Part shown: positions 20,122 to 31,792 of the stretch, in pieces | Position numbering within the stretch: position 1 is the stretch's first letter | How the letters are laid out: every line of letters begins with the position of its first letter | From: Branchipolynoe longqiensis | Lineage: Eukaryota; Annelida; Polychaeta; Phyllodocida; Polynoidae | NCBI GenBank assembly: GCA_030323885.1 | Contig: CM059186.1 | Span: 28,691,005 to 28,755,004 of the forward strand | Length of the DNA stretch: 64,000 nucleotides | Reading direction: 5' to 3' | The notes under the pieces: generated by a model | The model's database searches: none | Seen by the model: only the letters and a program-made list of their open reading frames with translations | What the model was told of the DNA's origin: nothing | Position numbers and translations under genes: made by a program

Positions 20122-20312
20122 GTGAATGAACCATATAGCCAATGATGTCCAGCATGTTTATTTTTCATACTTTCACTTGAAATATCTCCTAAGTTAGCCA
20201 CTACAATAAAAGTTCCTCCAAACTGAAGTAAAGTAGCTCATAACGTTCGATCTATTATATTTATTTTAAAAATATGACAGAAACTCAAACCGTCAGTTTA
20301 TGCAATTTTAAA
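20122..20312. mobile_element. TTAA-ended MITE, right half only
   Basis: It resembles the 3' half of the preceding copy, ending CCGTCAGTTTATGCAATTTTAA-like sequence. Confidence 0.65.
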
Positions 20313-20504
20313 TGACATCATTTACAAATTAGAACCAACTAGCTTTAATCTATCTAAGCTGAAATATCAATTTATTTTAAACGTAAACTAGCAGAAAATA
20401 TCAAATAAAAGCAATATCACACTGGGTAATTTAATATCTGGCTATTGCACCAGACGGCTGGCTGACTTACCTTACTTACCTTACTTGCCTATTACTAATC
20501 CTGT

Positions 20505-20568
20505 CATGATATGACCTTAGATGTTGCCAGGACATCAATTTCAACAACCAACCAACCATTACTAATTT
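20505..20568 (+). mobile_element. SINE-A 3' end fragment
   Basis: GATATGACCTTAGATGTTGC and the (CAAC)n/(CCAA)n tail. Confidence 0.75.
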
Positions 20569-20574
20569 GGTACC

Positions 20575-20888
20575 GCGCGCGGTGGCCGAATCGGTATAGC
20601 GCATGCCTCACGTGCGGGAGATCGGGAGTTCGGTTCCAGCTCGAGTCAAACCAATGACTTTAAGAAGTGTTGCTTCCTAGCCTGGTGCTCGGCATTAATA
20701 GGATAGGGCAAGGAGTGGTTAGCTCAGTGATAATGTGGCTGAGTGGGATATTGCGTCATGGTGCCAGCAGCCTGATTTCCCAGTGGGGAGGCACTATTAA
20801 GTCGCCATGAGTGCGAACTGTCAAAAGTCGGTACCCATCCTGATATGACCTTAAATGTTGCCAGGACATAAAACTCTAACAACCAACC
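20575..20888 (+). mobile_element. SINE-A, full length
   Basis: tRNA-like head with A box GTGGCCGAATCGGTATAGC and B box GGAGTTCGGTTCCAG. It has the full body and the tail AACTCTAACAACCAACC. Confidence 0.9.
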
Positions 20889-20946
20889 GCTAGTAGGTAG
20901 ACTACACCTACACCAAGATGTCCATGACGCCTCGTCGTTAACCACC

Positions 20947-21278
20947 GGACGGAATGGGTGAATTCGTAAAAGCAGCTTCCCCTGTGGGGGGATTGTGGGT
21001 TCGAATCCCAGCTGGGTCAGACCACTCACTTACAAAGTTGACCCATGCCAATACCTACCAAGGCACTCAGCATAAATACGATAGGATACAGACTGGTTTG
21101 CTCAGTATCAGGCGAATTTGATTAAGTGGGACCTCTGGTCACGGTACCGTCGGCCTAGTCTCCCATTGTGGCAGCACTATTAAGTCGTCAATCAATGCAC
21201 ACTGCCACATGTCGGTATGTGCGTCCTGATATAACTGATATTAGATGTTGTTAAGATGTAAAGCCCCAACAAACAAAA
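20947..21278 (+). mobile_element. SINE-A variant, diverged
   Basis: A divergent head ends TGTGGGTTCGAATCCCAGC (good B box). The body is diverged, with two internal changes near 21230, and ends AAGATGTAAAGCCCCAACAA. Confidence 0.8.
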
Positions 21279-21390
21279 ACACTGTGGTGACCCATACAAG
21301 TCCTGATGTGATATTGCCATTTGGATTGTGATTGTGATTGATATATATGAAAACAGACAATGCATTTCCAACGCCTTACACGTTTAGTTA

Positions 21391-21646
21391 TGGTGGAGTC
21401 ACACTACGATGCTTCTCGCCGGCGACATGGTGACGTGTGGTGTTTTTGGGCGATAATAAGTGAAACGTCGGGACGTGCTGGGGGTGCGTTATGGGGGCGT
21501 CGGTACATTTCGGTACACTATCTTTGACGTTGACGGTCGGCGGACAACGTCGGCGCGCGTTATTGGTCGCCCAAGGTTTTAAGCGTAGAAGTTATTTTGT
21601 GCGCTGGCGGCACGCCGGAGAGAAGCGTCGTAGTGTGACTGCACCA
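21391..21646. mobile_element. Word-array element W4a
   Basis: TIRs TGGTGGAGTCACACTACGAT and the inverse GTCGTAGTGTGACTGCACCA, flanked by TTA and TAA. Contains GGCGACATGGTGACGTG-type words. Confidence 0.8.
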
Positions 21647-21934
21647 TAAGCAAGCACTGGCATCTGCTATTGCAGCCATTCCCATTAGACATTCCCACCA
21701 TCTGTGTTTCCCTCCTCATTCCCACGCGACGATGCATGCCACAAAACAACATTCTTATTGGTGGTGCTACTAGTGTGTAATTGGCTACAATCACGCAATT
21801 TATAAATAACCATTTGCATATTTTACTGGAGAAGAAAATGGGAAAACAAACTTGATGGTTACTTTCTTTCAGCTCACACACGCATGTGACAGTATGCTTC
21901 CCAGTAAATGTGTACAAAGACCCTGTAATACTAA

Positions 21935-22051
21935 AGGCCCTGTCACACTACGACGCTTCCGCCGGCGCGCCGGCAACGCACAAAATATTTGCAACCCGTC
22001 GAGAAACGTCAAACTTTTCAGCGCTTTGGGAGAAAGTTTGACGCGGCGCAG

Positions 22052-22090
<39 letters not shown>

Positions 22091-22824
22091 ATGTTAGTGG
22101 CGGGTTGGAGGCGCATTATTGGCGCGTTATTGGCGCGTTAGTAGCGTGTTATTAGGATGTATGTAGCGTGTCGGTAGCGTGTTATTGGCGTGTTGTCGGC
22201 GCGCTGTCGGCGCGTTGTCGGCGCGTTTACGGCGTGGAGGCAGCGCATTGGTATCGTGTTAGTATTGCGTGAACCCGTACATACCCGCCAGCAACACGTT
22301 AGGACGCGCCCGCAGCGCGTCCACAGCGCGCGGCCAACGCATCCAGGCGCGCCGGCAACACGTCCAACGCGCCGAGAAACGCTGGAGCAACGCCAATGGC
22401 ATGCCCACAACATGTCGATGGGACTTTCCCGACGCGCCGACGGAACGCTCCCATTTTGGGGGGAAAAAGCCAACGTTAACCAACGTTGATCAACGTCCTG
22501 CCAGCGTACGGCCGGCGCGCCGCCAACGCGTGTCGACGTGTTGCTAACGCGTCCGTAACGCGCCCTCCAACCCGTTGGCGCGCGTCGCCGCGCGTCCAAA
22601 GTTTTGTGCATGCACAAAACCTCGACGCGCCCCGACGCGCCCCGACGCGCGCCGACGTGTCCATTCACACGTTGCTATGTACCGACGCGCCGGTAACGCG
22701 CCGGTAACGCGCCGGCAACGCGCCGGTAACGTACCGGACGTGTACCGACGTGTTGAACAAAAACCCAACCCGTCGGCACGCGTCGAAGCACGTTGGTGAG
22801 AAACGTCGTAGTGTGACAGGGCCT
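21935..22824. mobile_element. Word-array element W4b
   Basis: It starts AGGCCCTGTCACACTACGAC and ends GTCGTAGTGTGACAGGGCCT, with TAA on both sides. 22109-22265 holds about 15 steps of GCGCGTTATTG at 11 bp; 22689-22735 repeats CGCCGGTAACG at 11 bp. An exact 20-bp palindrome is at 22601-22620. A run of about 40 C lies at 22051-22090. Confidence 0.9.
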
Positions 22825-22904
22825 TAAGACGGCTCACTCAGCCTGTACTGTGTAATCAAAATGATCAAACCTACCACTTGGTGTGCTGGCTGTTCTCTTG
22901 GTTA

Positions 22905-25387
22905 AGGCCCTGTCACACTACGACGTGTGTTCCGGCGTGCCGCCAACGCAAACAATATTTGCAACCCGTCGAGAAACGTCAAACTTTTCGGCGTCTCGGG
23001 GGGTAGTTGGACGTGTTGCTAGCGTGATAATAGCGTGTTATTAGCGCGCCGTCAACGGGTATCGACGTTGCGGGCAGACAAAGCCTCCCTCCCTCCCTCC
23101 CTGTGTCTGTGTGTGTGTGTCTCTGTGCTGTGTCTGTGTCTCTGTGTCTTTTATGTATGTCTGTGTGTCTCTGTGTCTGTGTGTGTGTATCTGTGTATGT
23201 CTCTGTTTATGTCTCTGTGTGTGTCTCTGTGTCTGTATGTGTGTCTATGTGTGTGTCTCTGTGTGTGTCTATGTGTGTGTATGTGTGTGTGTGTGTCTCT
23301 GTGTCTGTGTGTGTGTCTCTGTGTCTTTGTATCTCTGTATCTGTGTGTGTGTATGTGTGTCTATGTGTGTCTCTGTGTCTGTGTGTGTATGTGTGTGTCT
23401 CTGTGTGTGTCTATGTGTGTGTATATGTGTATGTGTGTCTCTGTGTGTATGTGTGTGTCTCTGTGTCTATGTGTGTGTATGTGTGTGTGTCTCTGTGTGT
23501 GTCTATATGTGTGTCTGGGTGTGTGTCTCTGTGTATCTGTGTCTGTGTGTGTCTCTGTGTCTGTGTGTGTGTCTCTTAGTGTGTGTGTGTCTCTGTGTGT
23601 GTATATGTGTGTGTCTCTCTCTCTGTGTCTGTGTGTGTCTGTGTGTCTCTGTGTGGGAGAGAGAGAGAGAGGGAAGGAGAGAGGGGGGAGGGAGAGAGGG
23701 AGAGTGTCTGTGTGTCTCTATCAGAGACACACACACACAGACACAGACACAGATATAGAGACACACACATAGACACAGAGTCAGACACACACCCATACAC
23801 ACACAGAGACACACACAGAGACACACAGAGACACACAGAGACACACACAGACACACACAGGCACACACAGACACACACAGACACACACAGAGACACAGAG
23901 ACACACACATACAAAGAGACACACACAGAGACACAGAGACACACACAGCCAGACACACAGACACACACATACACACAGACACACATACACACACACAGAA
24001 ACACAGAGACACAGAAACACACACAGAAACACAAAGACACACACACAGCAACACACACAGAGACACACACAGAGACACAGAGACACACACATAGACACAG
24101 AGACACACACAGTAGACACAGAGAAACACACACACTGAGACAGAGACAGAACACAGATACACACACACAGCCACAGAGACACACACAGACACACACACAG
24201 ACACATAGACACACACACATAGACACAGACACAGAGACACACACACTGAGACACAGAGACAGAAAGACAGAGACACATATACACACACAGACACAGAGAC
24301 ACACACACAGACACAGAGACACACACACTGAGACACAGACACAGAGACACATAGATAAACCCACAGAAACACAGAGACACACACACAGAGACACAGACAC
24401 AGAGACACAAACAGAGACACAGACACACACACATAGACACAGAGACACACACACACATACACAGAGGCACACACATACACAGAGACACACACAGACACAG
24501 AGACACACACACAGAGTCACATACACAAAGACACAGAGACACACACACAGACACATATACACACATAGACGCACACATACACAGAGAGACACACACAGAG
24601 ACACATAGACACACACACATATACACACACATGGAGATACACACAGATACACACACAGAGACACAGAGACACACACATAGACACAGAGACACACACATAC
24701 ACAGAGACACACATGCACACATACACACACACAGACACACACACAAAGACACAGAGACACACATAGCCACATATACACACACAAAGACACAGATACACAC
24801 ATAGACACACACACAGACATAGAGACAAACACACAAACACAGAGACACACACACAAACACACAGAGACACACACATACACAGAGAGACACACACAGAGAC
24901 AGAGACACACACATAGACACACACATGGAGACACACACACAGAGACACAGAGACACACACACAGAGACACACACACACAGACAGAGACACACACACACAG
25001 AGACACACTGAGACACAGAGACACACACACACAGACACACACAGCAACGTGCGAGCAACGCGCTGGTAACGTGTGTCGACGTCCTGCAAACGCGCCCGTC
25101 GGCCCCGTAACGTGGGTCCACGTCATGCCAACGCGCTGGTAACGCGCGATCCAACACCTTGGCGCGCGTCGGCGCGCGTCAAAAGTTTTGTGCAAGCACA
25201 AAACCTCGACGCGGCCCGACGCGCGCCGACGTGTCCATTCACACGTTGCTATGTACCGACGCGCCGGTAACGCGCCGGTAACGCGCCGGTAACGTACCGG
25301 ACGTGTACCGACGTTTCGACCAAAAAGGCAACACGTCGGCACGCGTCGAAGCGCGTTCGTGCGAAACGTCGTAGTGTGACAGGGCCA
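22905..25387. mobile_element. Word-array element W4c with a TG/CA mirror core
   Basis: Same ends as W4b, with TTA duplicated at 22902-22904 and 25388-25390. The arms (22905-23090 and 25045-25387) hold CGCCGGTAACG words and the central palindrome with one mismatch (25185-25204). Between the palindrome's arm and the left arm sits a 2-kb TG/CA array. Confidence 0.9.
23100..25044. repeat. Inverted TGTGTCTC / GAGACACA arrays
   Basis: TGTGTCTCTG-type repeats run from 23100 to about 23640, a GA-rich hinge follows, then ACACAGAGAC-type repeats to 25044. The arms are complementary and can fold back. Long open frames here on both strands are consequences of the repeat. Confidence 0.95.
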
Positions 25388-25390
25388 TTA

Positions 25391-25934
25391 AACAGGTGCT
25401 ATATTATATGTATAAATGTATATATGAATGTGAAGGATGTGTGATGAAGGCGATGGTGATGGTGATGCTGATGATTATGTGTATTTGTCCATAGCAATTT
25501 CATATTGATGTGTATTCATACTTCCTATCTCATGTATAATATAATTGTATGTGTTTACATGTGAAACACCAACCAGCAGCCGGGCTGATCAAACCCACCA
25601 CAAGGTGGCACTGCAAAATTTACATTACCATGGGAGAGATAGGGAGTGAGCCATCTTAGTATTATAGGGTCTTTGATGTGTAGGCCGACATCTACAGGCC
25701 TTGAATCTATCTATATAATGGAGAAGTACATATGCTATGACACTTCATGTTCAGGTATGGTCACCTGATTTTACCATGTACTATTCCTTGGACGAATATT
25801 CTATGTAAACTATATGGTCACCTGATTTTACCATGTACTATTCCTTGGACGAATATTCAATGTAGACTATCTCAACAAAATATTTATATTCCAGAAAGAG
25901 TGCTTGTACTGCATTTAGAATAGACAATTTGAGC
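25391..25934. other. No gene recognised
   Basis: Contains a direct duplication of GGTCACCTGATTTTACCATG at about 25757 and 25815; otherwise AT-rich. Confidence 0.6.
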
Positions 25935-26289
25935 TTAAAGTTGCATCGTCCGATGGTTTTGAAAATCTGTATTTTTTCTGAGATAAATATATTAGATAGA
26001 TCACTAGTATCTACTTTACATTAGTTCAAGGTTACTCTTATTTTAAATGGTAAACTTTTGAGAAATTTTGAGTGCAAACATGGAAAATTAGTTTTGTCAA
26101 GCTTGCCAAAACTCTGACACCATAGACTTCTGCAGTAACAGGTTCTGTTAAATTGACTCAGTATTGCCTTCTATGCAGAAACAAATGCTTAATAGGTGCA
26201 TCAGTATCTAAGTTAGATATGTCAAATCAAATCCAGATAATTGATTTGGTTTTGAAAATTTTATATTTCATCGGACTCTGCAGCTTTAA
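25935..26289. mobile_element. TTAA-ended MITE, full copy
   Basis: From TTAAAGTTGCATCGTCCGAT to ATCGGACTCTGCAGCTTTAA, with the internal block GTCAAGCTTGCCAAAACTCT. Confidence 0.92.
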
Positions 26290-26619
26290 ACCCAAGGGCT
26301 GATCTGCTCATCACCATTAGACTGAACCTAAATACTATTAATACTTTTGTGATGTCACACAGGGAAGGAAAGGGCGGCCATTTTACACAAGCTATGAGGT
26401 GTAATGAAAAAGCTTCAAATTTACTTTACGTAATAATATTTCTTAAAGTATTACTAATAGTGGGGTTTTCACTGCTATCAAAGTTTGTAAGTGTTCCCTA
26501 ACCAGTGGTCCACAACTGGTTCACCAAATGCTGTGGTATGTGCTGTCCTGTCTGTTGGAAAGTGTATATAAAAGACCCTTGCTGCGTATTATATTAGAAA
26601 GAGTTCCCTATGTGGTGGC

Positions 26620-26956
26620 GACCAGGCACGGTGGCCGAATCGGTAGAGCACAGACCTCGCGTGCGGATGAACGGGAGTTCGCGAGATCGGTTCCCGGTCG
26701 AGTCAAACCAATGACGTAAAAATTGATACCTGTCGCTTCCTAGCCTGGTGCTCGACATTATTAGGACAGGGCAAGGGCTGGTTAGCTCGGTATCAGGATA
26801 ATGTGACTGAGTAGGATATCGGGTCATGGTGCTGGCGGCCTGATTTCCCAGTGGGGCAGCACTATATAAAAGCCATGAGTGCGTACTGTCACAAGTCGGT
26901 ACCCGTCCTGATATGACCTTAGATGTTACGAGGACGTAAAACAACAAACAAACAAA
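26620..26956 (+). mobile_element. SINE-A, full length with target duplication
   Basis: The 13-bp direct repeat CCTATGTGGTGGC flanks it at 26607-26619 and 26957-26969. Head CACGGTGGCCGAATCGGTAG; tail AACAACAAACAAACAAA. This duplication defines both ends of the family. Confidence 0.95.
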
Positions 26957-27128
26957 CCTATGTGGTGGCAGGAGGTTTTCCTCTAAAGAAATGTCAGAAT
27001 GACCATATATTTGACATCCAAGAGCCGATGATAAAAATCAATGTGTGCTAGAGACGTCATTAAATAAAACAAATTTTCGTTTTTGTAAGTTTTCCCTAGG
27101 CTGCGTCACTCTAACAGCTGAGAAAAAT

Positions 27129-27308
27129 CATTATCCTGATACTGAGCAGACGAGGCCGTGTCATATCCTAGTAATGCCGAGCGCCAGACTAGCTAGTGAC
27201 AAATATAAATTCCAGAATTCATTATTTTTATTGAGTTGGGGTTTCAAACCCTCAACCTCCCGCATCTGAAATCACTCAGCGCACTTACAGATTTGGCCAT
27301 AAAATCCG
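27129..27308 (-). mobile_element. SINE-A head half, diverged
   Basis: The order CACTGAGC, CTAGTAATGCCGAGCGCC and a degenerate tRNA head on the minus strand is retained; the B box is still GGGTTTGAAACCC-like. Confidence 0.7.
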
Positions 27309-27524
27309 ATTTGGATCTAGTCTAAACATGTATAGACATATATTTAGATACTGTAATTCTACAGATGTTGGTATTCTTACTTTATTTGGTAAAGTTTGTC
27401 ATCTCTTTAAAAGGGCAGGAACACGACTAACATAACTTTACTTATTTACCATTATTATGATCAATTTATATTGCATGAAACAACCTATCCTCTGGGATAA
27501 AATTAGGGCCCAAACATGGTCTAA

Positions 27525-27952
27525 TGGCCCTGTCACATTACGACGCTTCTCGCCGGTGCGCTGCCAACACGGAAAAAAGTCGAGAAACGTCAAACTTTTC
27601 GGCGCGGTGAGAAAAAGTTTGACGTCAGCGGAACATTTTGCTGGTGTGCGGGCGACGTTGTGATAATGTATATCGACGCGTGAGAAAAAAAAAAAATGTT
27701 TTGGCGCGCCGCCCTGATATGACCTTAGATGTAGCTAGGACATAAAACAACAAAGCAACAATTTGGTGCAAGCACAAAACTTTCAACGTGCACCGACGCA
27801 CGCTGACGATCCTCGCCGACCGTCAGCGTTCATCAACGTGTACCAACGCGCCTAATGCGCGTGTAACGCTTCCTGACGTGTCCCGACGTTCCGCCCCAAA
27901 ATCACACACGTCGATGCACGTTGGAGAGAAGCGTCGTAATGTGACAGGGCTA
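27525..27952. mobile_element. Word-array element W4d
   Basis: TGGCCCTGTCACATTACGAC at the left, the inverse at the right, TAA on both sides. The conserved block GAGAAACGTCAAACTTTTCG is shared with W4b and W4c. A SINE-A tail piece (27710-27761) is inserted just before the GTGCAAGCACAAAAC palindrome. Confidence 0.88.
27710..27761 (+). mobile_element. SINE-A tail fragment inside W4d
   Basis: CCTGATATGACCTTAGATGT to AACAACAAAGCAACA. Confidence 0.75.
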
Positions 27953-28029
27953 TAACAGTCTCTGTGGTCAAAATGTGGCCAGTAATGTAATTCAGCCCTA
28001 ATGTGACTAATTGGCATAAACTATATAGG

Positions 28030-28170
28030 CTAATAGATCTAGGGTCTCGCAGTGGAGGAAAACTCTCGAAGTGACCATTTGTGAGCACCGAAATAAGTCG
28101 GAATCTATCTTGGTAGATCTAACCATAAATGTTGCTAAGAGGTTAATCCCCAACAAACAAATAACATAGT
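28030..28170 (+). mobile_element. SINE-A 3' half, old
   Basis: GTCTCGCAGTGGAG, AAATAAGTCGGAATCTATC and AGGTTAATCCCCAACAAACA keep the family order with many changes. Confidence 0.6.
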
Positions 28171-28244
28171 AGATATGCCCTCACAAGAGAATGCTTTCAC
28201 ATTGTAATATAATCTGGACTATGGGAGTTGGTTTGCGAAATACC

Positions 28245-28480
28245 TGAATGTAGAATGCAGGGCGTGCGATATCAAATTGGTGCTGCCACCTGATTTCTTC
28301 TTCCGTAAATCCTTTCACCCGTGGTTTCATGGGATGTCCACCAGGCGGCGCCAGAGTCAACAACTGGCCGCCCCGATAATCGATGTGAAACCACCATGTT
28401 GTCAACCAGTGTTTACTTTTAGTGGAAATTTTGGTTCTACGCGAACCCCACCTAACGCGAACGCCGAATTTTCATCATGG
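28245..28480 (-). CDS. Candidate coding exon, unrecognised
   Basis: On the minus strand one frame stays open for about 78 codons up to a possible donor CATTCAG|GTATTT at about 28244. It includes the non-repetitive stretches WWFHIDYRGGQLLTLAPPGG and RVKGFTEEEIRWQHQFDIAR. It is not low-complexity and has no copy elsewhere in the window. I do not recognise a family, no acceptor or start is clear, and the plus strand also has a GTGAGT donor-like site at 28479. It may be chance. Confidence 0.25.
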
Positions 28481-28618
28481 TGAGTATTCTAGTAATAATC
28501 TGAATACCAATTAGGCTCCCAACACAAACACGCATCTCTCGGGGGGTCTAACCTACTTGAACAAAAAAAGCCCAAACAAACACCCCAACGCACCGCATGG
28601 TCACGTAACCTTGGCTTA

Positions 28619-29246
28619 AGGGGCTGTCACACTACGACGTATGGCGTTAGCGTATGCTGACGTATGCGATTTTCGGCCAACACATCGGCATATGACGTCA
28701 TAGGTTACGCATAGGTTGGGCATACGTCGAATACGATCAGCATGGGTCGGCGTAGGTCGAGCCACAAAATAATTTTGGTGCATTTCCAAAATGTTCAACC
28801 TATGCCGGCGTACGGCTCATACGTTTCTCATATGCTCGGCATATGCTGGGCGTACGTCGGTGTACTTTATGCACACGTTAGGGGTAGGTCGGGTTAGGTT
28901 GGAACACGTTAGCCATACGTTCAGCAGTGGAGTCTGCATACAGCCAACAGATGCATAACGTACTCCTAACATACTTCGAACGTATACCTGCCATATCTCC
29001 AACATACTTAACGTATATGCCGTACTTCTAGTGATGAAGTAACGTACGTAACATTGGTCAGCGTACCGTGAGCATATGAGATAGGTCAGAGATACGTTCT
29101 TCATATGTTACGTACGTTGTGTGTACATTGTGTGTATGCCCATTTTTATCTCCCACCCCTGCAAAGTTTGACGAATGCCGACGTACTGGCAAATTGTCGT
29201 ACATTGGGCACACTCTAATGCCATACGTCGTAGTGTGACAGGGCCT
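28619..29246. mobile_element. Word-array element W4e
   Basis: AGGGGCTGTCACACTACGAC to the inverse, TTA on both sides. The interior words differ from W4b-d: TACGTCG, CATATGCTCGG and TACGTTCAGCA at about 11-bp steps (28810-28930). The central motif is TTTTGGTGCATTTCCAAAA (28773-28791). Confidence 0.9.
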
Positions 29247-29852
29247 TTAGGGATGGATGTGGATTGGGAGTGAGGGGGGTTGGGGAGGGGGGGGGGGCGG
29301 TAAAGGGGTAGTGGGTGAGTGGATGAGGGGGTTGTGGTACTAACTAGTTTAGTTTTGTGGTACTAACTAGTTTAGACGGGAGAAAATGAATATAGGCCTA
29401 AAGGTCTACTTGATGTTGATCATCGTCAGCCTTTGGGTGTGTGACCACCTGGGAATACCAGATTCTGTAGACATCCTTCCACAGGCGTATAACATACCAA
29501 ATAAGTAATGTGCAGACAATAACCTAGGACTCGTAAATGTACACGTATTCCACGTTCTTTGTGTTCGCTGAAGCCACTGGATCTACATAATGCATAGGCA
29601 TAATGTTAATCTGGAACTTTCTGTTCCCCCGACCTGCATTCAATCACGAGAAATACAGTTCAACCCGAAACTTGCGAATAGCATTGGAAACCAACTGAAG
29701 CTAAGCTATGATTAATCAATCAGTTCTTATGATTTAGGGAGGCACTCCATTGACCGTTCCAATACACGCGGGGTTAAGTTTGCTAGCACCCCCTCATAGG
29801 ATGCACCAGTTTAGTTCATATGTACTTGAGTCTGGATAGTCACATCACTGAC
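29247..29852. other. No gene recognised
   Basis: G-rich at 29260-29330, with a direct duplication of GTGGTACTAACTAGTTTAG at 29333-29372. Confidence 0.6.
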
Positions 29853-29872
29853 TGCCCCCCCCCCCCCCCCCC

Positions 29873-29906
<34 letters not shown>
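29853..29906. repeat. Poly-C run followed by (AT)n
   Basis: About 20 C then about 17 AT pairs. Confidence 0.95.
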
Positions 29907-29908
<2 letters not shown>

Positions 29909-29929
29909 GTCGATGCAACAATGTATATA

Positions 29930-30420
29930 ATTAGTAATACATTTGATTAATCCATATATATACTTTTATTAATATAGATATTTGATTAACATAGATGATT
30001 AATGTAGATATTTGATAAACATACAAGATTAATATACAGTAAAACCTCTCTAAATCAACCGACCTTGGACCGACTTTAAGTGGTCGATTTAGAGAGGTGG
30101 TCAGTTTATGGACTTAGAATATGGTTACAATGGTATTCTTGGGACCCAAATAAAGCGACCGGTATAGGAGAGTGGTCGATCTGTGGAGGTGAGAGGTTAG
30201 GGAGGTTTTTACTATATATGATTAATGTATCTAATTTATATATAGATATATGATTAATATACGAGATTAATATTAAGGATAAGTAAATTAATCAAAATAA
30301 TGTATGATTAATGTATCTAATATACATATTCATATAGATATATGATTACTCTATATAATTAACATATATGACTATATTATATAGTATATATGATTAATAT
30401 GTGTGATTACAACATCTCCC
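29930..30420. repeat. GATTAATATA-type AT-rich array
   Basis: Degenerate GATTAATATA and GATATATGATTA words, split by a pogo-like MITE at 30037-30214. Confidence 0.75.
30037..30214. mobile_element. pogo-like MITE, copy 2
   Basis: CAGTAAAACCTCTCTAAATC at the left; a decayed right end GGAGGTTTTTACTAT. Same family as 1065-1239. Confidence 0.75.
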
Positions 30421-30569
30421 GACCAGCCACTGCAGGGACAAATAGTTTTGCGCTTGTCTGGACATGTTCTTCCCGGTGTGAGACCTCTATTTGCTCCCTG
30501 ACAGAGTGCTGCTGGTAACTTGAAAAAGCCAGCAGCACTTCAACACTTTTGCAGGCAGCTTTCATGAAA

Positions 30570-30813
30570 TGTTGTCATCAGACAGGCTACCAAAGCAGAT
30601 CCTCTATTCTCAACTGTCTTCTGGCTACAGAAAGAGAGGGCGCCCCAGTCTCAGGTTCAGGGATACCATCAAGAGAAACCTGAAGCTGAGAGAGATTAAG
30701 ACCGACTCATGGATGCAACTCTCACAGCAGAGAGCTAAATGGAGAGCGGCAGTCAAGTAATGAAAGCAGTCTTTGTCGCATCATGACCGACAGCATGATG
30801 ATGATGATGATAT
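30570..30813 (+). mobile_element. LINE-1f 3' end with (GAT)n tail
   Basis: Encodes LSSDRLPKQILYSQLSSGYR, then RKRGRPSLRFRDTIKRNL, ending AKWRAAVK and a stop; then a 40-nt 3' UTR and GATGATGATGAT. Same 3' end as the copies at 7668, 52381 and 61876. Confidence 0.88.
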
Positions 30814-31036
30814 GTGATTAGTATTCATGGTTAAGATATATTATTAATATATATTAATATAATAATGTAATTCCATTACCATAGTACACGTGTATCTAGT
30901 TCTATAATTAATTTACCAAGCTCGCCTACCCAGTGTATAACGCAATCTACTGATTAAGATATCAATGCAAATACCCTTGTAGATACAATTACCATAGCCT
31001 AGAGAGAACTTGTCGGTATGGTAGTTGGCCAAAGAG

Positions 31037-31138
31037 AGAGAGAGAGGGCGAGAGAGAAAGGTGGAAGGACGCAAGGAGCGAGACAGAGAGAAGGATAGAT
31101 AGACGAGAGAGAAAGAGAAAGAGAACGAGAAAGATATA
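31037..31138. repeat. GA-rich low-complexity tract
   Basis: GAGAGA and GAAAGA repeats adjoining the MITE. Confidence 0.9.
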
Positions 31139-31363
31139 TGAAGAGTTAAGCGCAAAACCAGGTAAACGCCAATCCAAAAATGGAGAGAAACTTTGGAATC
31201 AAATCTTCAAACAGTTTACATTTTTTATCTTCCTACTCCATAACCATGTGATTATATGAAAAGTGGAATTAATGAGCCTTAAACTTATTTTCAGGTAAAA
31301 AAACTTTTATTTAAACTCAATTTTAGGATTGGGGTTTACGTGGTTTTGCGCCTGAACTCTTCA
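31139..31363. mobile_element. GAAGAGTTC MITE, copy 2 (inverted)
   Basis: TGAAGAGTTAAGCGCAAAAC to GGTTTTGCGCCTGAACTCTT then CA; interior inverse to 19387-19597. Confidence 0.85.
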
Positions 31364-31671
31364 TATACACATACACCGTACCCATAATAGCAGCAAAGTT
31401 CTTGCAGCGACCCACCATCTTAGCCCATAATACTGAGTTTATTATGGCTAACCCACTGACACACTAACGTCCTTCATAATCTACTAATATGCCCTATCTA
31501 AGTACCCACTGATCTACCTATTTACAATGTAATGTAAACGGCCGGAAGACCCTTGCCTCGATGCTGAAAAAAAAGAACTTCTGTTTGTTTAACGACCCCC
31601 CAGCACAAAAAGTAGACATCGGCTATTAGGGGTAAAAAAAAGAAGTATGTTCTGATAAATGAACTATGCAA

Positions 31672-31702
<31 letters not shown>

Positions 31703-31792
31703 AAGGGAGCAAGTGGCAATGAGGAGTGTGCGTGTAAGGGGGGGGGGGGCACAATGAGTGGTGGAACTGCAACAGACCGGATCTAATACTTA

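Noticed and set aside
20575..20650. A functional tRNA gene
   Set aside because: tRNA-like boxes are present, but no stable cloverleaf is evident and the head is always followed by the SINE body.
22138..22837. Arginine/alanine-rich frames in W4b
   Set aside because: They follow from CpG-rich 11-bp words, open in many frames at once.
23035..25342. Open frames of up to 588 codons rich in C, V, S, L or T, H, R
   Set aside because: They are translations of TGTGTCTC/GAGACACA repeats, open in several frames on both strands.
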